Source of the DNA: Massilia sp. erpn
GTDB lineage: Bacteria > Pseudomonadota > Gammaproteobacteria > Burkholderiales > Burkholderiaceae_D
Direction: 5' to 3'
Assembly (NCBI RefSeq): GCF_024400215.1
Contig: NZ_CP053748.1
Coordinates: 4,092,001-4,156,000, forward strand
DNA: 64,000 nucleotides
Below are positions 50,947 through 61,199 of this stretch, in pieces. The notes below the pieces were generated by a model, which was given only the letters and a program-made list of their open reading frames with translations, made no database searches and was not told where the DNA came from. Each line of letters opens with the position of its first letter. Position 1 is the stretch's first letter. A program made the position numbers and the translations under genes.

Positions 50947-53217
50947 TTAGACCTTGCTGCCGACGGCGGCGCCGCTGGCGGCTTCCTTGCGCTTGCCGAT
51001 CAGGCGCAGCGCGAACAGGGTCAGGAAGCCGGTGCCGCAGGTGAACACGATGTCGCCCGGTACGCGCAGCCACACCAGCGTTTCCATCACGACCGAGTGG
51101 ATCACTTCAGGCGAGCGGGCGAACCACATGCCTTCGGTGATGCTGGCCGCGGCCTGGTAGATACCGGCTGGCAGAACGGACATGAACACCATCATGGCCA
51201 GGCCGATGTTGAGCAGCCAGAAGGTTGGCGCCAGCAGGCGGTCGGACCAGGCCAGACGGTCGGTCAGGCCACGCAGGCAGAACAGCATCAGGCCGATACC
51301 CAGCATGCCGTACACGCCGAACAGGGCGGCGTGGCCGTGGGCTGCCGTCAGGTTCAGGCCTTGCACGTAGTACAGGGCGATCGGGGTGTTGATGGCGAAG
51401 CCCAGCAGGCCGGCGCCGACCAGATTCCAGAAGCCCACTGCGATGAAGCACAGAATGGCCCAGCGATAGCTCTGCACCCATGGCGCCGATTTGGAACGGC
51501 GGTAGTTGTTCCATGCTTCGATGCCGAGCATCGACAGCGGTACCACTTCCAGGGCCGAGAACATGCCGCCCAGGGCGATCACATAGGTTGGCGTGCCGGT
51601 GAAGTATAGGTGGTGCAGGGTGCCCAGGATGCCGCCGGTCAGGAACACGATGGTTTCCAGCACGATGGCGCTGTTGGCGGTTGCGGCGCGGATCAGGCCC
51701 AGACGGGTGAACAGCAGGGCGATAACGGCGGTGGCGAACACTTCGAAGAAGCCTTCAACCCACAGGTGGACCAGCCACCAGCGCCAGTACTCGATGATCG
51801 CGTAGTGGGTATGACGACCCCAGGTCAGCGAGGTGGCGTAGAAGCCGCCGATGCAGACTGCAGCCAGGAAGACCATGACGATCAGACCGCGGCCTTCGGA
51901 AGGCTTGGTCAGGGCAGGCCACAGGGCGCGGCCCAGCAGGGTAGCCCAGAACAGCAGGCCGACGAAGAGCAGGATCTGCCATACGCGGCCCATGCTGGTG
52001 AATTCCAGGCCTTGGTTACCGATCCAGAAAGCGAACTCGTTGCCTTTGTGGCCCAGGGTGCCGAGCCAGCCGGTGATGGTGGAGCCGGCCACGATGAATA
52101 GCAGCGCGTAGAACAGCAGGTTCACGCCCAGCTTCTGGAACTTCGGCTCATGGCCGGAGATGGCAGGTGCGATATACAGGCCGGTGGCCAGCCATGCGGT
52201 TGCGATCCACAGCACGGCGAACTGGGTGTGGATGGTACGGCTGACGGTGAAGGGCAGGATTTCAGCCAGAGGGAAGCCGAAGAAGCTTTGGCCTTCCACC
52301 GCATAGTGGGCGGTGACGACGCCCATGCCAACCTGGGCCAGGATCAGTGCGATCACCACGAAGAAGTATTTTTTCGTGGCCAGCATCGATGGCGTGGCTT
52401 TCAGGTTGAAGAAGGGATCGGCCTTGGGCGCTTCAGGATCGGCTTCCTCGCCGGCTTTGGCGTGGACGAAGATCATGCCGGCGATGGCGGCGATCATCAG
52501 GATCACGGAGGCGATGGACCAGATGCCGGTGCCGGCGGTAGGATGGTTGTCCACCAGCGGCTCGTGCGGCCAGTTGCTGGTGTAGCTGATGCCGCTGCCG
52601 TCAGGACGATTGGCGGCAGCCGACCACGAGGACCAGAAGATGAAGGCCGGCAGGGCTTTCAGGTCGTCAGGATCGGTCAGCGAATTGGCGTTCATCGCGT
52701 ACTGGATGCGCAGCAGGTTGAGGTCTTCGTCGTTGCCGAACAGACCCATATAGTGGCGTGCCACTTCCTGCACGGCCTGGGCGCGTTCCTCGGACAGCGA
52801 GATGGCGCCGGTCGCGGCGTCATAGCCGTTCTGGCGCATCTCGGTCTTCAGGCGTGCATCCAGGCCGGCTTTCTGCTCTACGCTCAACTGCTCGTAGGGA
52901 GCGCCGTGCTGTTTGCGGGCCCAGATGTCGCGCAGGGCGACGGCTTCGCGGTGCAGCCAGTCGGCCGACCAGTCGGGAGCAACATAGCTGCCGTGTCCCC
53001 ACACGGAGCCGAGCTGCTGGCCGCCTGCCGCCAGCCAGGCTTCCTGGCCGCGTTGCACTTGGCCTTCGGAGAACAGCACGTCCCCTTTCAGGCTGATGAC
53101 TTGCTTAGGTATTGGTGGAGCGGCAAGGTAAATCTCCTTGCCGACCCAGACCAGGACGGCGAAAGACAGGGCGCAGATAACTGCTAACCAAGTCCAGAGT
53201 TTGCGCGTAGCGTGCAT
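50947..53217 (-). CDS. norZ: quinol-dependent nitric oxide reductase (qNOR)
   Basis: This 756-residue membrane enzyme reduces NO to N2O using quinol. The N-terminal NorC-like extension (about residues 1-215) has no CxxCH, as expected for qNOR. The NorB-like core has about 12 TM helices with haem and FeB histidines in SRTIHTQFAVLW, WLVHLWVEGFFEV, GTLHHLYFTGTP and AAHGHAALFGVYG. It is divergent from the NsrR-like gene. No norCB or norQ/norD accessory genes are present. Confidence 0.95.
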   Translation of the reverse strand: MHATRKLWTWLAVICALSFAVLVWVGKEIYLAAPPIPKQVISLKGDVLFSEGQVQRGQEAWLAAGGQQLGSVWGHGSYVAPDWSADWLHREAVALRDIWARKQHGAPYEQLSVEQKAGLDARLKTEMRQNGYDAATGAISLSEERAQAVQEVARHYMGLFGNDEDLNLLRIQYAMNANSLTDPDDLKALPAFIFWSSWSAAANRPDGSGISYTSNWPHEPLVDNHPTAGTGIWSIASVILMIAAIAGMIFVHAKAGEEADPEAPKADPFFNLKATPSMLATKKYFFVVIALILAQVGMGVVTAHYAVEGQSFFGFPLAEILPFTVSRTIHTQFAVLWIATAWLATGLYIAPAISGHEPKFQKLGVNLLFYALLFIVAGSTITGWLGTLGHKGNEFAFWIGNQGLEFTSMGRVWQILLFVGLLFWATLLGRALWPALTKPSEGRGLIVMVFLAAVCIGGFYATSLTWGRHTHYAIIEYWRWWLVHLWVEGFFEVFATAVIALLFTRLGLIRAATANSAIVLETIVFLTGGILGTLHHLYFTGTPTYVIALGGMFSALEVVPLSMLGIEAWNNYRRSKSAPWVQSYRWAILCFIAVGFWNLVGAGLLGFAINTPIALYYVQGLNLTAAHGHAALFGVYGMLGIGLMLFCLRGLTDRLAWSDRLLAPTFWLLNIGLAMMVFMSVLPAGIYQAAASITEGMWFARSPEVIHSVVMETLVWLRVPGDIVFTCGTGFLTLFALRLIGKRKEAASGAAVGSKV

Positions 53218-53388
53218 GGCATGGTTTCCTCATTGTTATGGTTGAAGGGAAGGTGGTATGCGAGCAGTTTAGGCATCTTCGTAAAAGAAGTATACAGAAT
53301 CTATGTTTTTCTTAAGATAGGTCATCAACAAATGTTCCGCGCTTGGGAATAATCGATACCGAGCAAGCAAGCTATATGGAATAAGGCT

Positions 53389-53793
53389 ATGAGACTGACT
53401 GCATATACCGACTACGCCATGCGTACCCTGATTTACCTGGGCGTCCACCGCGGCCGACTGGTGACGATCCAGGACATCGCCGTGCTGCACGGCATATCGA
53501 AAAACCATCTGACCAAGGTGGTGCACCAGCTGGGCCGCTGCGGCATGGTGGAAACGGTGCGGGGGCGCAATGGCGGCATCCGCCTGCGCGGTGAACCGAA
53601 TGGCATCAATATCGGCCAGGTGGTGCGCACCACCGAGAGCGATTTCGAGATGGCGGCCTGTTTCGGCAGCAGCGCCAACGCCTGCGCCAACGCGCCCTGG
53701 TGCGGCCTGAAAGGCGTGCTGTCGGCGGCCACCGGGGCTTACCTGTCGGTGCTTGACAGAGTGACATTGGCCGATCTGATTAGGGCTGCCTAG
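53389..53793 (+). CDS. nsrR: NO-sensing Rrf2-family regulator, NsrR-type
   Basis: This 134-residue repressor has an N-terminal winged helix (MRLTAYTDYAMRTLIYLG; VTIQDIAVLHGISKNHLTKVVHQL), the Rrf2 GRNGGIRL wing, and cysteines C91, C99 and C105 for an iron-sulfur cluster. NsrR loses DNA binding when NO reacts with the cluster. The divergent norZ is the obvious target. The AT-rich gap at 53218-53388 presumably holds its operator; I see only imperfect dyads there. Confidence 0.88.
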   Translation: MRLTAYTDYAMRTLIYLGVHRGRLVTIQDIAVLHGISKNHLTKVVHQLGRCGMVETVRGRNGGIRLRGEPNGINIGQVVRTTESDFEMAACFGSSANACANAPWCGLKGVLSAATGAYLSVLDRVTLADLIRAA

Positions 53794-53909
53794 TCATTAA
53801 GTACTAGCACCCTAAGCAGCATGAATTGGAAAAACCTCCCTTAGACGAATGGCGCAGAGGCTTGCGAAAAATTACTCTGTCGTCATCCGATAGTGCAGGG
53901 AGAAACGAC

Positions 53910-55163
53910 GTGAGCAAAGAAAAAGACAACAGAGCGGTATCCGTGCTGGTGGCCAGCACGTTTGCCTTCACCATCTGCTTCGCAATCTGGATGATGTTCG
54001 CCGTCCTGGGCATCCCCATCAAGAAGCAGCTCAATCTGAACGAAACCCAATTCGGCCTGCTGGCCGCCATTCCCGTCCTGAGCGGCTCGCTGGTGCGCGT
54101 CCCGCTGGGCATCTGGTGCGACAAGCACGGCGGCCGCATCGTGTTCTTCCTGCTGATGCTGGCAACCGTGGTGCCGATCTGGATGATCAGCATCGCCACC
54201 GAGTTCTGGCACTTCCTGGTGCTTGGCCTGTTCGTCGGCCTGGCCGGCGGCTCCTTCTCGGTCGGCACGCCCTATGTGGCGCGCTGGTTCCCGCCGAAGC
54301 GCAAAGGCCTGGCCATGGGCATTTTCGGCGCCGGCAACTCCGGCTCGGCCCTGACCAAGTTCGTGGCGCCCGCCATCATCGGCGCCTACGGCTGGCAGAT
54401 GCTGCCGACCGTGTACGCGGTGGCGATGGCGTTGACGGCCCTGATCTTCTGGCAGTTCAGCTATACCGATCCCTCGCACCAGGTGAAAGGCGGCGACGCT
54501 TCGCTCGGCGCGCAGCTGAAAATGCTGAAAGACCCGCGCGTATGGCGCTACTGCCAGTACTACTCCGTGGTGTTCGGCGGCTATGTCGCGCTGGCCCTGT
54601 GGATGACCAAATACTACGTCAGCGAGTACGGCTTCAATCTGCAGCTGGCGGCCCTGCTGGCAGCCTGCTTCTCGCTGCCGGGCGGCGTGCTGCGCGCCCT
54701 GGGCGGCTGGATCTCGGACCGCTACGGCGCCCATAAAGTGACGTGGTGGGTGATGTGGGTGTGCTGGGTGTGCTTCTTCCTGCTGTCCTATCCGCCAACC
54801 AGCATGGTCATCAAAACCGTCAACGGCGACATGAACATGGATATCTCGGTATCGCCGCTGGTGTTCACCGGCCTGCTGTTCATCGTCGGCACCGCCATGG
54901 CCATCGGCAAGGCGTCCGTCTTCAAATTCATCGCGGACGACTTCAGCGGCAATATCGGCGCTGTCTCGGGCGTGGTGGGCCTGGCCGGCGGCCTGGGTGG
55001 CTTCGTGCTGCCGATCATGTTCGGCGCCCTGGTCGATCTGACCGGCGTGCGTTCCAGCGCCTTCATGCTGTTGTACGGCACCGTCTGCGTGTCCCTGGTG
55101 TGGATGCACTACTCATTCAAACCGGCTGCATCTGCTCCTGTTGCCCTGCCGGCCGCTGCTTAA
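53910..55163 (+). CDS. narK: nitrate/nitrite transporter, NarK1-type
   Basis: This 417-residue MFS protein has about 12 TM helices, with IWCDKHGGRIVF, GLFVGLAGGSFSVGTPYVARWFPP and the nitrate signature GIFGAGNSGSALTKF. It is of the proton-coupled nitrate importer type. GTG 53910 has GGGAG upstream and the preceding in-frame extension is rejected. A second, different narK follows 17 bases later, the typical narK1-narK2 pair. Confidence 0.92.
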   Translation: MSKEKDNRAVSVLVASTFAFTICFAIWMMFAVLGIPIKKQLNLNETQFGLLAAIPVLSGSLVRVPLGIWCDKHGGRIVFFLLMLATVVPIWMISIATEFWHFLVLGLFVGLAGGSFSVGTPYVARWFPPKRKGLAMGIFGAGNSGSALTKFVAPAIIGAYGWQMLPTVYAVAMALTALIFWQFSYTDPSHQVKGGDASLGAQLKMLKDPRVWRYCQYYSVVFGGYVALALWMTKYYVSEYGFNLQLAALLAACFSLPGGVLRALGGWISDRYGAHKVTWWVMWVCWVCFFLLSYPPTSMVIKTVNGDMNMDISVSPLVFTGLLFIVGTAMAIGKASVFKFIADDFSGNIGAVSGVVGLAGGLGGFVLPIMFGALVDLTGVRSSAFMLLYGTVCVSLVWMHYSFKPAASAPVALPAAA

Positions 55164-55180
55164 ATCCTGGAGACTAAATC

Positions 55181-56572
55181 ATGAGCAAATATGTGATCAC
55201 CACATGGGAGCCGGAACTGACCGGCTTCTGGCAAAACAAGGGCCGCAGTACCGCGAATCGCAACCTCTGGCTGTCGATCCCTGCGCTTGCCCTGGCTTTC
55301 GCGGTCTGGATGGTATGGAGCGTGGTGGTGGTTAATCTGCCGAACATCGGCTTCAAGTACAGCACCAACCAGCTGTTCTGGCTGACGGCGCTGCCTGGCC
55401 TGTCCGGCGCGACGCTGCGCATTTTCTACTCCTTCATGGTGCCGATCTTCGGCGGCCGCAAATGGACCACGATTTCCACCGCCTCGCTGCTGATTCCAGC
55501 CGCCGGCATCGGCTTCGCGGTGCAGGACGTGAGCACCGGCTACCCGACCATGCTGATTCTGGCCCTGCTGTGCGGCCTGGGTGGCGGCAACTTCGCCTCC
55601 TCGATGGCGAACATCAGCTTCTTCTATCCGAAAGCGCAGAAAGGCTATGCGCTCGGCATGAACGCGGGCCTGGGCAATCTGGGCGTGTCGGTGGTGCAGT
55701 TTGTGGTGCCGCTGGTGATCACCGCCGGCGTCTTCGGCGCCCTGGGCGGCGAGCCGCAAATGCTGGTGAAGGCCGGCGAGAGCAAACCGATCTGGCTGCA
55801 GAACGCCGGCTTTATCTGGGTGCCTTTCATCCTGACCAGCGCCGTGCTGGCCTGGTTCGGCATGAACGACCTGGCATCGGCCAAGGCTTCCTTCGCCGAA
55901 CAGGCCGTGATCTTCAAGCGCAAGCATAACTGGCTGATGTGCTGGCTCTACACCGGCACCTTCGGTTCCTTCATCGGCTACTCGGCTGCCTTCCCGCTGC
56001 TGATCAAGACCCAGTTCCCCGATGTGAACCCGCTGCAGTTTGCCTTCCTCGGCCCGCTGGTCGGCGCCCTGGCGCGCGTGGTGGGCGGCATCATCTCCGA
56101 CAAGCTCGGTGGCGCCCGCGTCACTGTCTGGACCTTCGCCGGCATGATCGGCGCCGTGCTGGGCGTGATCAGCTTCCTGCCGAACGCCGACGCCGGCGTG
56201 GCGGGCAGCTTCACCGGCTTCTTCTGGATGTTCATGCTGCTGTTCGCCGGCACCGGCGTCGGCAACGCCTCGACCTTCCGCATGATTCCCGTGATCTTCC
56301 TGACCGAGCGCCAGCGCGCCGCCGCTGGCAAGAGCAAGGCCGAGCAGGAACAGGCCGTGGTGGAAGCGAACAAGGAAGGCGCGGCCGTGCTGGGCTTCAC
56401 CTCCGCCGTGGCAGCCTATGGCGCCTTCTTCATTCCGAAGAGCTACGGTACTTCGATCGCGCTGACCGGCAGTGCCGAAGCGGCGCTGTGGGGCTTCATC
56501 GCCTTCTATGCCAGCTGCATAGCAATCACCTGGTGGTGCTATGCGCGGAAAGGTGCGGCAATGCCATGCTGA
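55181..56572 (+). CDS. narK2: nitrate/nitrite antiporter, NarK2-type
   Basis: This 463-residue MFS transporter has about 12 TM helices and the nitrate signature motifs LLCGLGGGNFASSMANISFF and GTGVGNASTFRMIPVIF. It likely exchanges external nitrate for internal nitrite. It overlaps hemN by 7 bases. The nitrate reductase served by the two transporters is not in the window. Confidence 0.92.
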   Translation: MSKYVITTWEPELTGFWQNKGRSTANRNLWLSIPALALAFAVWMVWSVVVVNLPNIGFKYSTNQLFWLTALPGLSGATLRIFYSFMVPIFGGRKWTTISTASLLIPAAGIGFAVQDVSTGYPTMLILALLCGLGGGNFASSMANISFFYPKAQKGYALGMNAGLGNLGVSVVQFVVPLVITAGVFGALGGEPQMLVKAGESKPIWLQNAGFIWVPFILTSAVLAWFGMNDLASAKASFAEQAVIFKRKHNWLMCWLYTGTFGSFIGYSAAFPLLIKTQFPDVNPLQFAFLGPLVGALARVVGGIISDKLGGARVTVWTFAGMIGAVLGVISFLPNADAGVAGSFTGFFWMFMLLFAGTGVGNASTFRMIPVIFLTERQRAAAGKSKAEQEQAVVEANKEGAAVLGFTSAVAAYGAFFIPKSYGTSIALTGSAEAALWGFIAFYASCIAITWWCYARKGAAMPC

Positions 56573-58008
56573 ACGATCCTTCCCCCAGTAGGCGCAGCGT
56601 CATTCCGCTGGTGCCTCAGGTAGAATTCGACGCCGCCCTGGTGCGGCGCATGAGCAAGAACGGTCCGCGCTATACCTCGTATCCTACGGCGGATCGCTTT
56701 ATTCCGAACTTCGGCCCGGCCGACTACCGCGCTGCGGTAGCGCGCAGCCGGGGCGGCATGGAGCACGGCCTGTCGCTGTACGTGCATATCCCGTTCTGCG
56801 CCTCGCTGTGCTACTACTGCGGCTGCAACAAGATCATCACCCAGGACCGCACGAAGTCGGTGCAGTACCTGCAGTACCTGGAAAAGGAAACCGATCTGCA
56901 GGCGGCCCTGTTCGCAGGCCGCAACCGCGTCGAGCAGCTGCACTTCGGCGGTGGCACGCCCACCTTCCTCGACGACGAGCAGATGTCGAACCTGCTGGCC
57001 GGCCTGCGTGCGCGCTTCCGCTTCGCGCCGGACGAGAAGGGCGAGTACTCGATCGAAGTCGATCCGCGCACCGTCTCGGCGCTGCGCATCCATACGCTGC
57101 GCCGCCAGGGCTTCAACCGCATCAGCCTGGGCATCCAGGACTTCGATCCGAACGTGCAGCGCGCCGTCAACCGCGTGCAGTCGGAACGCCAGATCCTGCA
57201 CGTGATGCGCGCCGCCCGTTCGGCCGGTTTCCGCTCCATCAGCGTCGACCTGATCTACGGCCTGCCGCTGCAGACGGTGCAGACCATGAGCGCCACGCTG
57301 GACAAGGTGATCGCCGCCAATCCCGACCGCATCGCCGTCTACAACTATGCCCACCTGCCGCATCTATTCAAGTCGCAGCGCTTGATCGAAAGCTCGCAAT
57401 TGCCTTCGCCGGAAGCCAAGCTGGAAATGCTTGGCCTGTGCATCAAGAAACTGAACGAGGCCGGCTACGTCTACATCGGCATGGACCATTTCGCCAAGCC
57501 GGAAGACGATCTGGCACTGGCCCAGCGCGAAGGCCGCCTGCACCGCAACTTCCAGGGCTATTCGACCCATGCCAACGCCGATATGGTGGCGCTGGGCGTG
57601 TCGTCCATCAGCGCCGTGGGCGGCTGCTATAGCCAGAACGAGAAAACCCTGGCGGCTTACTACAACCGTCTCGATCGCGGCGAACTGCCGATTGCGCGCG
57701 GCATCTCCCTGAACCAGGAAGACCTGCTGCGGCGCGACATCATCGGCCGCCTGATGTGCGACTTTGAACTCGATTTCGATACCGTGGCGCTGCCCGAAGG
57801 CCTGTCCTTCGAACAGTGCTTCGCCTCCGAGCTGGAACAGCTGCGCCAATTGGAGGAGCAAGGCCTGCTCAGTGTGAGCGAACGCAGCATGAAGGTGAAG
57901 ATGCGGGGACGCCTGCTGATCCGGAATATCTGCATGGTGTTCGACCAGTATCTGTCGGCCGTGCGGATGGAAGGCCCGGCGCCGTTGCGTTACTCGACAA
58001 CGATTTAA
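56566..58008 (+). CDS. hemN: oxygen-independent coproporphyrinogen III oxidase
   Basis: This 480-residue radical SAM enzyme has the N-terminal tail RYTSYPTADRF, cluster motif CASLCYYCGCN, GGGTPTFL, DLIYGLP and a HemN C-terminal domain (NFQGYSTHANADMVALG). It oxidatively decarboxylates coproporphyrinogen III without oxygen, supplying haem for denitrification cytochromes. It overlaps narK2, and the Dnr-type gene follows 9 bases later. Confidence 0.95.
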   Translation: MLNDPSPSRRSVIPLVPQVEFDAALVRRMSKNGPRYTSYPTADRFIPNFGPADYRAAVARSRGGMEHGLSLYVHIPFCASLCYYCGCNKIITQDRTKSVQYLQYLEKETDLQAALFAGRNRVEQLHFGGGTPTFLDDEQMSNLLAGLRARFRFAPDEKGEYSIEVDPRTVSALRIHTLRRQGFNRISLGIQDFDPNVQRAVNRVQSERQILHVMRAARSAGFRSISVDLIYGLPLQTVQTMSATLDKVIAANPDRIAVYNYAHLPHLFKSQRLIESSQLPSPEAKLEMLGLCIKKLNEAGYVYIGMDHFAKPEDDLALAQREGRLHRNFQGYSTHANADMVALGVSSISAVGGCYSQNEKTLAAYYNRLDRGELPIARGISLNQEDLLRRDIIGRLMCDFELDFDTVALPEGLSFEQCFASELEQLRQLEEQGLLSVSERSMKVKMRGRLLIRNICMVFDQYLSAVRMEGPAPLRYSTTI

Positions 58009-58017
58009 GGATTTGCT

Positions 58018-58692
58018 ATGGATAAGACCAAGATCAAGGTACAGGCATTCTTAGCCCGCGTACCCCTGTTTAACTCGATGCGTCCCGAAGAGCTGGACCG
58101 CATCGCGCTGGGAACCACCGAATGCCATGTGGCGCGCGGCGAGACCATCTTCCAGCGTGGCGATCCCTGCGTCGGCTTCCACGCCGTGGTGTATGGCCAG
58201 GTTAAGCTGTCCTTCGTGTCGGTCAACGGCGCCGAGAAAGTGATCGAACTGGTCGGCCCCGGCCACAGCTTCGGCGAGGCGCTGATGTTCATGGGCAGTC
58301 CCTACATCGTGTCGGCCCAGGCCATGGCCGATTCGCTGCTGCTGCACGTGGCCAAGCCCACCATTTTCCGCGAAATCCAGAACGATCCCGGTTTCGCCTG
58401 CAAGATGCTGGCGGGCCTGAGCCAGCGCATGCATGCCCTGATGTGCGACCTGGAATCGTATTCCCTGCGTTCCGGCACCCAGCGCGTCAGCGCCTATCTG
58501 CTGAAAGAGCAGCCGGGCAGCACCGAGATCACGCTGCCGGTCGCCAAGGCCGTGCTGGCCTCGCGCCTGAACCTGACGCCCGAGCACTTCTCGCGCATCA
58601 TGTCGGAGCTGAGCGGCCAGCAGCTGATTTCCTTCAAAGGACGGCGCGTCACCATCCTCGACCCGGACAAACTGCGTCTCTGCGCGGGCTGA
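58018..58692 (+). CDS. dnr: Crp/Fnr-family regulator, Dnr-like
   Basis: This 224-residue regulator has an N-terminal cyclic-nucleotide-type sensor domain and a C-terminal HTH with recognition helix [13 protein letters not shown], the E..SR pattern that reads TTGAT half sites. It lacks the N-terminal four-cysteine Fnr cluster, so it is more like Dnr/Nnr NO-sensing proteins than Fnr. It ends the narK1-narK2-hemN-dnr series, and the TTGAT-type boxes at 8227, 37710 and 47084 are probable targets. Confidence 0.85.
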   Translation: MDKTKIKVQAFLARVPLFNSMRPEELDRIALGTTECHVARGETIFQRGDPCVGFHAVVYGQVKLSFVSVNGAEKVIELVGPGHSFGEALMFMGSPYIVSAQAMADSLLLHVAKPTIFREIQNDPGFACKMLAGLSQRMHALMCDLESYSLRSGTQRVSAYLLKEQPGSTEITLPVAKAVLASRLNLTPEHFSRIMSELSGQQLISFKGRRVTILDPDKLRLCAG

Positions 58693-58699
58693 GGTAGGC

Positions 58700-60418
58700 A
58701 TGCTGAATAATCTGAAGCATCTGACGATACGGATGCGGCTTGCGTTCGTCATTACCTTTCTCTCCGTGCTGCTGGTGGCGGGCGGCATTGTCGGTCTGGT
58801 CAGTCTGGCCGCGGCCAATAATGCGCTGCGCGCCAATTACGAAGACCGCATGCTGCCCATGGCGAAGCTGGACCAGATTGTGCGGCTGGTGCTGAGCAAC
58901 CAGCTTTCCATCGCCCAGTCGCTGGATGCTGAACCAGCGCAGGTGGAGAGCGAGATGCGCCAGGTCGAGCAGCGCATGCGCGAAATCGGCGACCTGACCA
59001 CGGCCTATATGAATAGCGGCCTGACTGAGGAAGAGGGCAAGCTGGCGCGCGAATTTGTCGCCGCGCGCGGCCTGTTCGTGGCGCAAGGCCTGAAACCGGC
59101 CATCGCCGCTTTGCGCGCCCAGGACCACGCCCTGGCGCGCAGCCTGGCGCATGGTCCGATCCGCGACTACTTCGCCCCGGTGCGCAAGCACGTGGATGCC
59201 CTGATGCAGATGCAGCTGAGCGAAGCGAAGAAGGAATTCGAGAACACCCAGACCATTTACCAGCGCGTGCGCGCCAGCTGCCTGGTCGCCATCGCCTTTG
59301 GCCTGCTGCTGTCGGGCGTGATCGGCATCCTGCTGCAGCGCGCCATCGTGCGTCCGCTGGACAAGGCGGTGCGTGTGGCGCGTGCCGTGGCCGAGGGCGA
59401 CCTGACCCAGCATATCGAGGTGCACGCGAAGGATGAAACCGGCCAGCTGATCTCCTCGCTGAAGGATATGAACGGCAGCCTGGCGCGCATCGTCGGCGAT
59501 GTGCGCGACGGCACCGACGCCATCGCCAGCGCCGCGCGCGGCATCGCCCAGGAAAACGCCGACCTGGCGCTGCGCACGGAACAGCAGGCCGCTGCGCTGG
59601 AGCAGACCGCCGCCTCGATGGCCCAGCTCACCGTGACGGTGCGCCAGAACGGCAGCAGCGCGCAGCAGGCCGACCAGCTGGCGCAGTCGGCATCGGCGGT
59701 GGCGCAGAAGGGCGGCGCCGTGGTCGAACAGGTGGTGCAGACCATGGGCTCGATCAACCAGTCCGCCGCACGCATTGCCGACATCATCGGCGTGATCGAC
59801 AACATCGCCTTCCAGACCAATATCCTGGCGCTCAACGCGGCCGTGGAAGCGGCGCGCGCCGGAGAGCAGGGCAGGGGCTTTGCCGTGGTGGCGAGCGAAG
59901 TGCACCAATTGGCGCAGCAATCGGCCACGGCGGCCGGCCAGATCCGCGAGCTGATCACTGAATCGCGCCAGCAGGCCATCGCCGGCGCGCAATTGGCCGA
60001 CCAGGCGGGCGGCACCATGTCCGACATCCTGAACAGCGTGGAACAGGTGACGGACATCATGCGCGGCATCAGCGACGCCAGCCGCGACCAGACCGCCGGC
60101 ATCGAGCAGGTCAACAATGCCATCAGCAGCATGGACCAGGGCACGCGCGAAAACACGGCGCGAGTGGAAGAAGTGGCGGCGGCCGCGCAGGCGCTGCAGG
60201 AGCAGGCCGACCGCCTGCGCGGCGTGGTGGCGGTATTCCGCCTGAACACCGGCGGCACGGTGGTCCCGGCACCGCGCAAAGCCGGCCAGCCGCTCAGCCG
60301 CAGCAAGCGCGCGGCGGCGCAAGCCGGCGCCACCATCCAGGCCTTTGGCGACGCCAGCGCACTGCTGTCTCGCAAATCCGCCGCCCAGCGCGCCGCGCCG
60401 GCGGCAGACATGGAGTAG
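58700..60418 (+). CDS. methyl-accepting chemotaxis protein
   Basis: This 572-residue receptor has TM1 at about residues 14-38, a periplasmic four-helix-bundle sensor (about 40-188), TM2 at about 190-212, HAMP ([18 protein letters not shown]) and the signalling hairpin [20 protein letters not shown]. It starts 7 bases after dnr with a GAGG Shine-Dalgarno, so it could mediate taxis to nitrate, nitrite or NO. The ligand is not visible in the sequence. Confidence 0.92.
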   Translation: MLNNLKHLTIRMRLAFVITFLSVLLVAGGIVGLVSLAAANNALRANYEDRMLPMAKLDQIVRLVLSNQLSIAQSLDAEPAQVESEMRQVEQRMREIGDLTTAYMNSGLTEEEGKLAREFVAARGLFVAQGLKPAIAALRAQDHALARSLAHGPIRDYFAPVRKHVDALMQMQLSEAKKEFENTQTIYQRVRASCLVAIAFGLLLSGVIGILLQRAIVRPLDKAVRVARAVAEGDLTQHIEVHAKDETGQLISSLKDMNGSLARIVGDVRDGTDAIASAARGIAQENADLALRTEQQAAALEQTAASMAQLTVTVRQNGSSAQQADQLAQSASAVAQKGGAVVEQVVQTMGSINQSAARIADIIGVIDNIAFQTNILALNAAVEAARAGEQGRGFAVVASEVHQLAQQSATAAGQIRELITESRQQAIAGAQLADQAGGTMSDILNSVEQVTDIMRGISDASRDQTAGIEQVNNAISSMDQGTRENTARVEEVAAAAQALQEQADRLRGVVAVFRLNTGGTVVPAPRKAGQPLSRSKRAAAQAGATIQAFGDASALLSRKSAAQRAAPAADME

Positions 60419-60420
60419 CT

Positions 60421-61185
60421 ATGGAAGATATCGAAAAATTCGTACGCGGTTTCAGCCGCTTCCAGGAACAGTATTTCAGCGACCCGCAAACCATTTACGA
60501 CACCCTGCGCGACGGCCAGCATCCCACCACGCTGCTGATCGGCTGTTGCGATTCGCGCGTCGACCCCATGCTGCTGACCGGCAGCGATCCGGGCGATATG
60601 TTCGTGGTGCGCAATATCGCCAACCTGGTGCCGCCTTGCACGCCGACGGCGCCGCCCGGCGTCAGCTCGGCCATCGAATTCGCCGTCTGCAATCTGCAGG
60701 TGGCGCGCGTGATCGTGCTGGGCCACGCCCGCTGCGGCGGCATCCGCGCCCTGATGTCGCCCGCCGCGCCGGTGGCCGAAACCGATTTCGTCGGCCAGTG
60801 GATGCGCATCGCCGAACCGGTGGCGCGCCGCGTCAAGCACGAGCTGGCGCACCGCAGCCTGGAACACCAGCACACCGCCTGCGAGCAGGCCAGCATCCTG
60901 CAATCGCTGGAAAACCTGCTGACCTATCCCTGGGTCAAGCGCCGCGTCGAACAAGGCTCGCTGAAACTGCACGGCTGGTACTTCGATATGCAGAGCGGCG
61001 CGCTGATGGCCTATTCCGCGCGCCAGGAACGCTTCCTGCCGCTGGTCTGCCCGATCGAGCGCAAGGTCGGCCCGCCGGCCCGCAGCCTGGAACATGGCGG
61101 ACCGGTTGCCGCGCAGCAGAGCGCCGGCAATACCAGCCAGGTGGACGGCTGCGGCGCCGGCGCCTCCTGCACCTGTACCGGCTGA
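60421..61185 (+). CDS. beta-carbonic anhydrase with Cys-rich tail
   Basis: This 254-residue enzyme interconverts CO2 and bicarbonate. Zinc ligands are seen in CCDSRVDP (C42, D44) and HARCGG (H102, C105). It is longer than the common 200-220 residues because of a C-terminal tail ending CGAGASCTCTG. It starts 2 bases after the chemoreceptor stop and is followed by a NosL-like gene, so it is part of the same operon-like series. Confidence 0.9.
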   Translation: MEDIEKFVRGFSRFQEQYFSDPQTIYDTLRDGQHPTTLLIGCCDSRVDPMLLTGSDPGDMFVVRNIANLVPPCTPTAPPGVSSAIEFAVCNLQVARVIVLGHARCGGIRALMSPAAPVAETDFVGQWMRIAEPVARRVKHELAHRSLEHQHTACEQASILQSLENLLTYPWVKRRVEQGSLKLHGWYFDMQSGALMAYSARQERFLPLVCPIERKVGPPARSLEHGGPVAAQQSAGNTSQVDGCGAGASCTCTG

Positions 61186-61199
61186 CGTGGCGGCCACCT

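Noticed and set aside
53218..53388. Possible NsrR operator between norZ and nsrR
   Set aside because: AAGAA/TTCTT and CATCTT/AAGAAG dyads are present but do not match the NsrR consensus spacing well enough to place a site.
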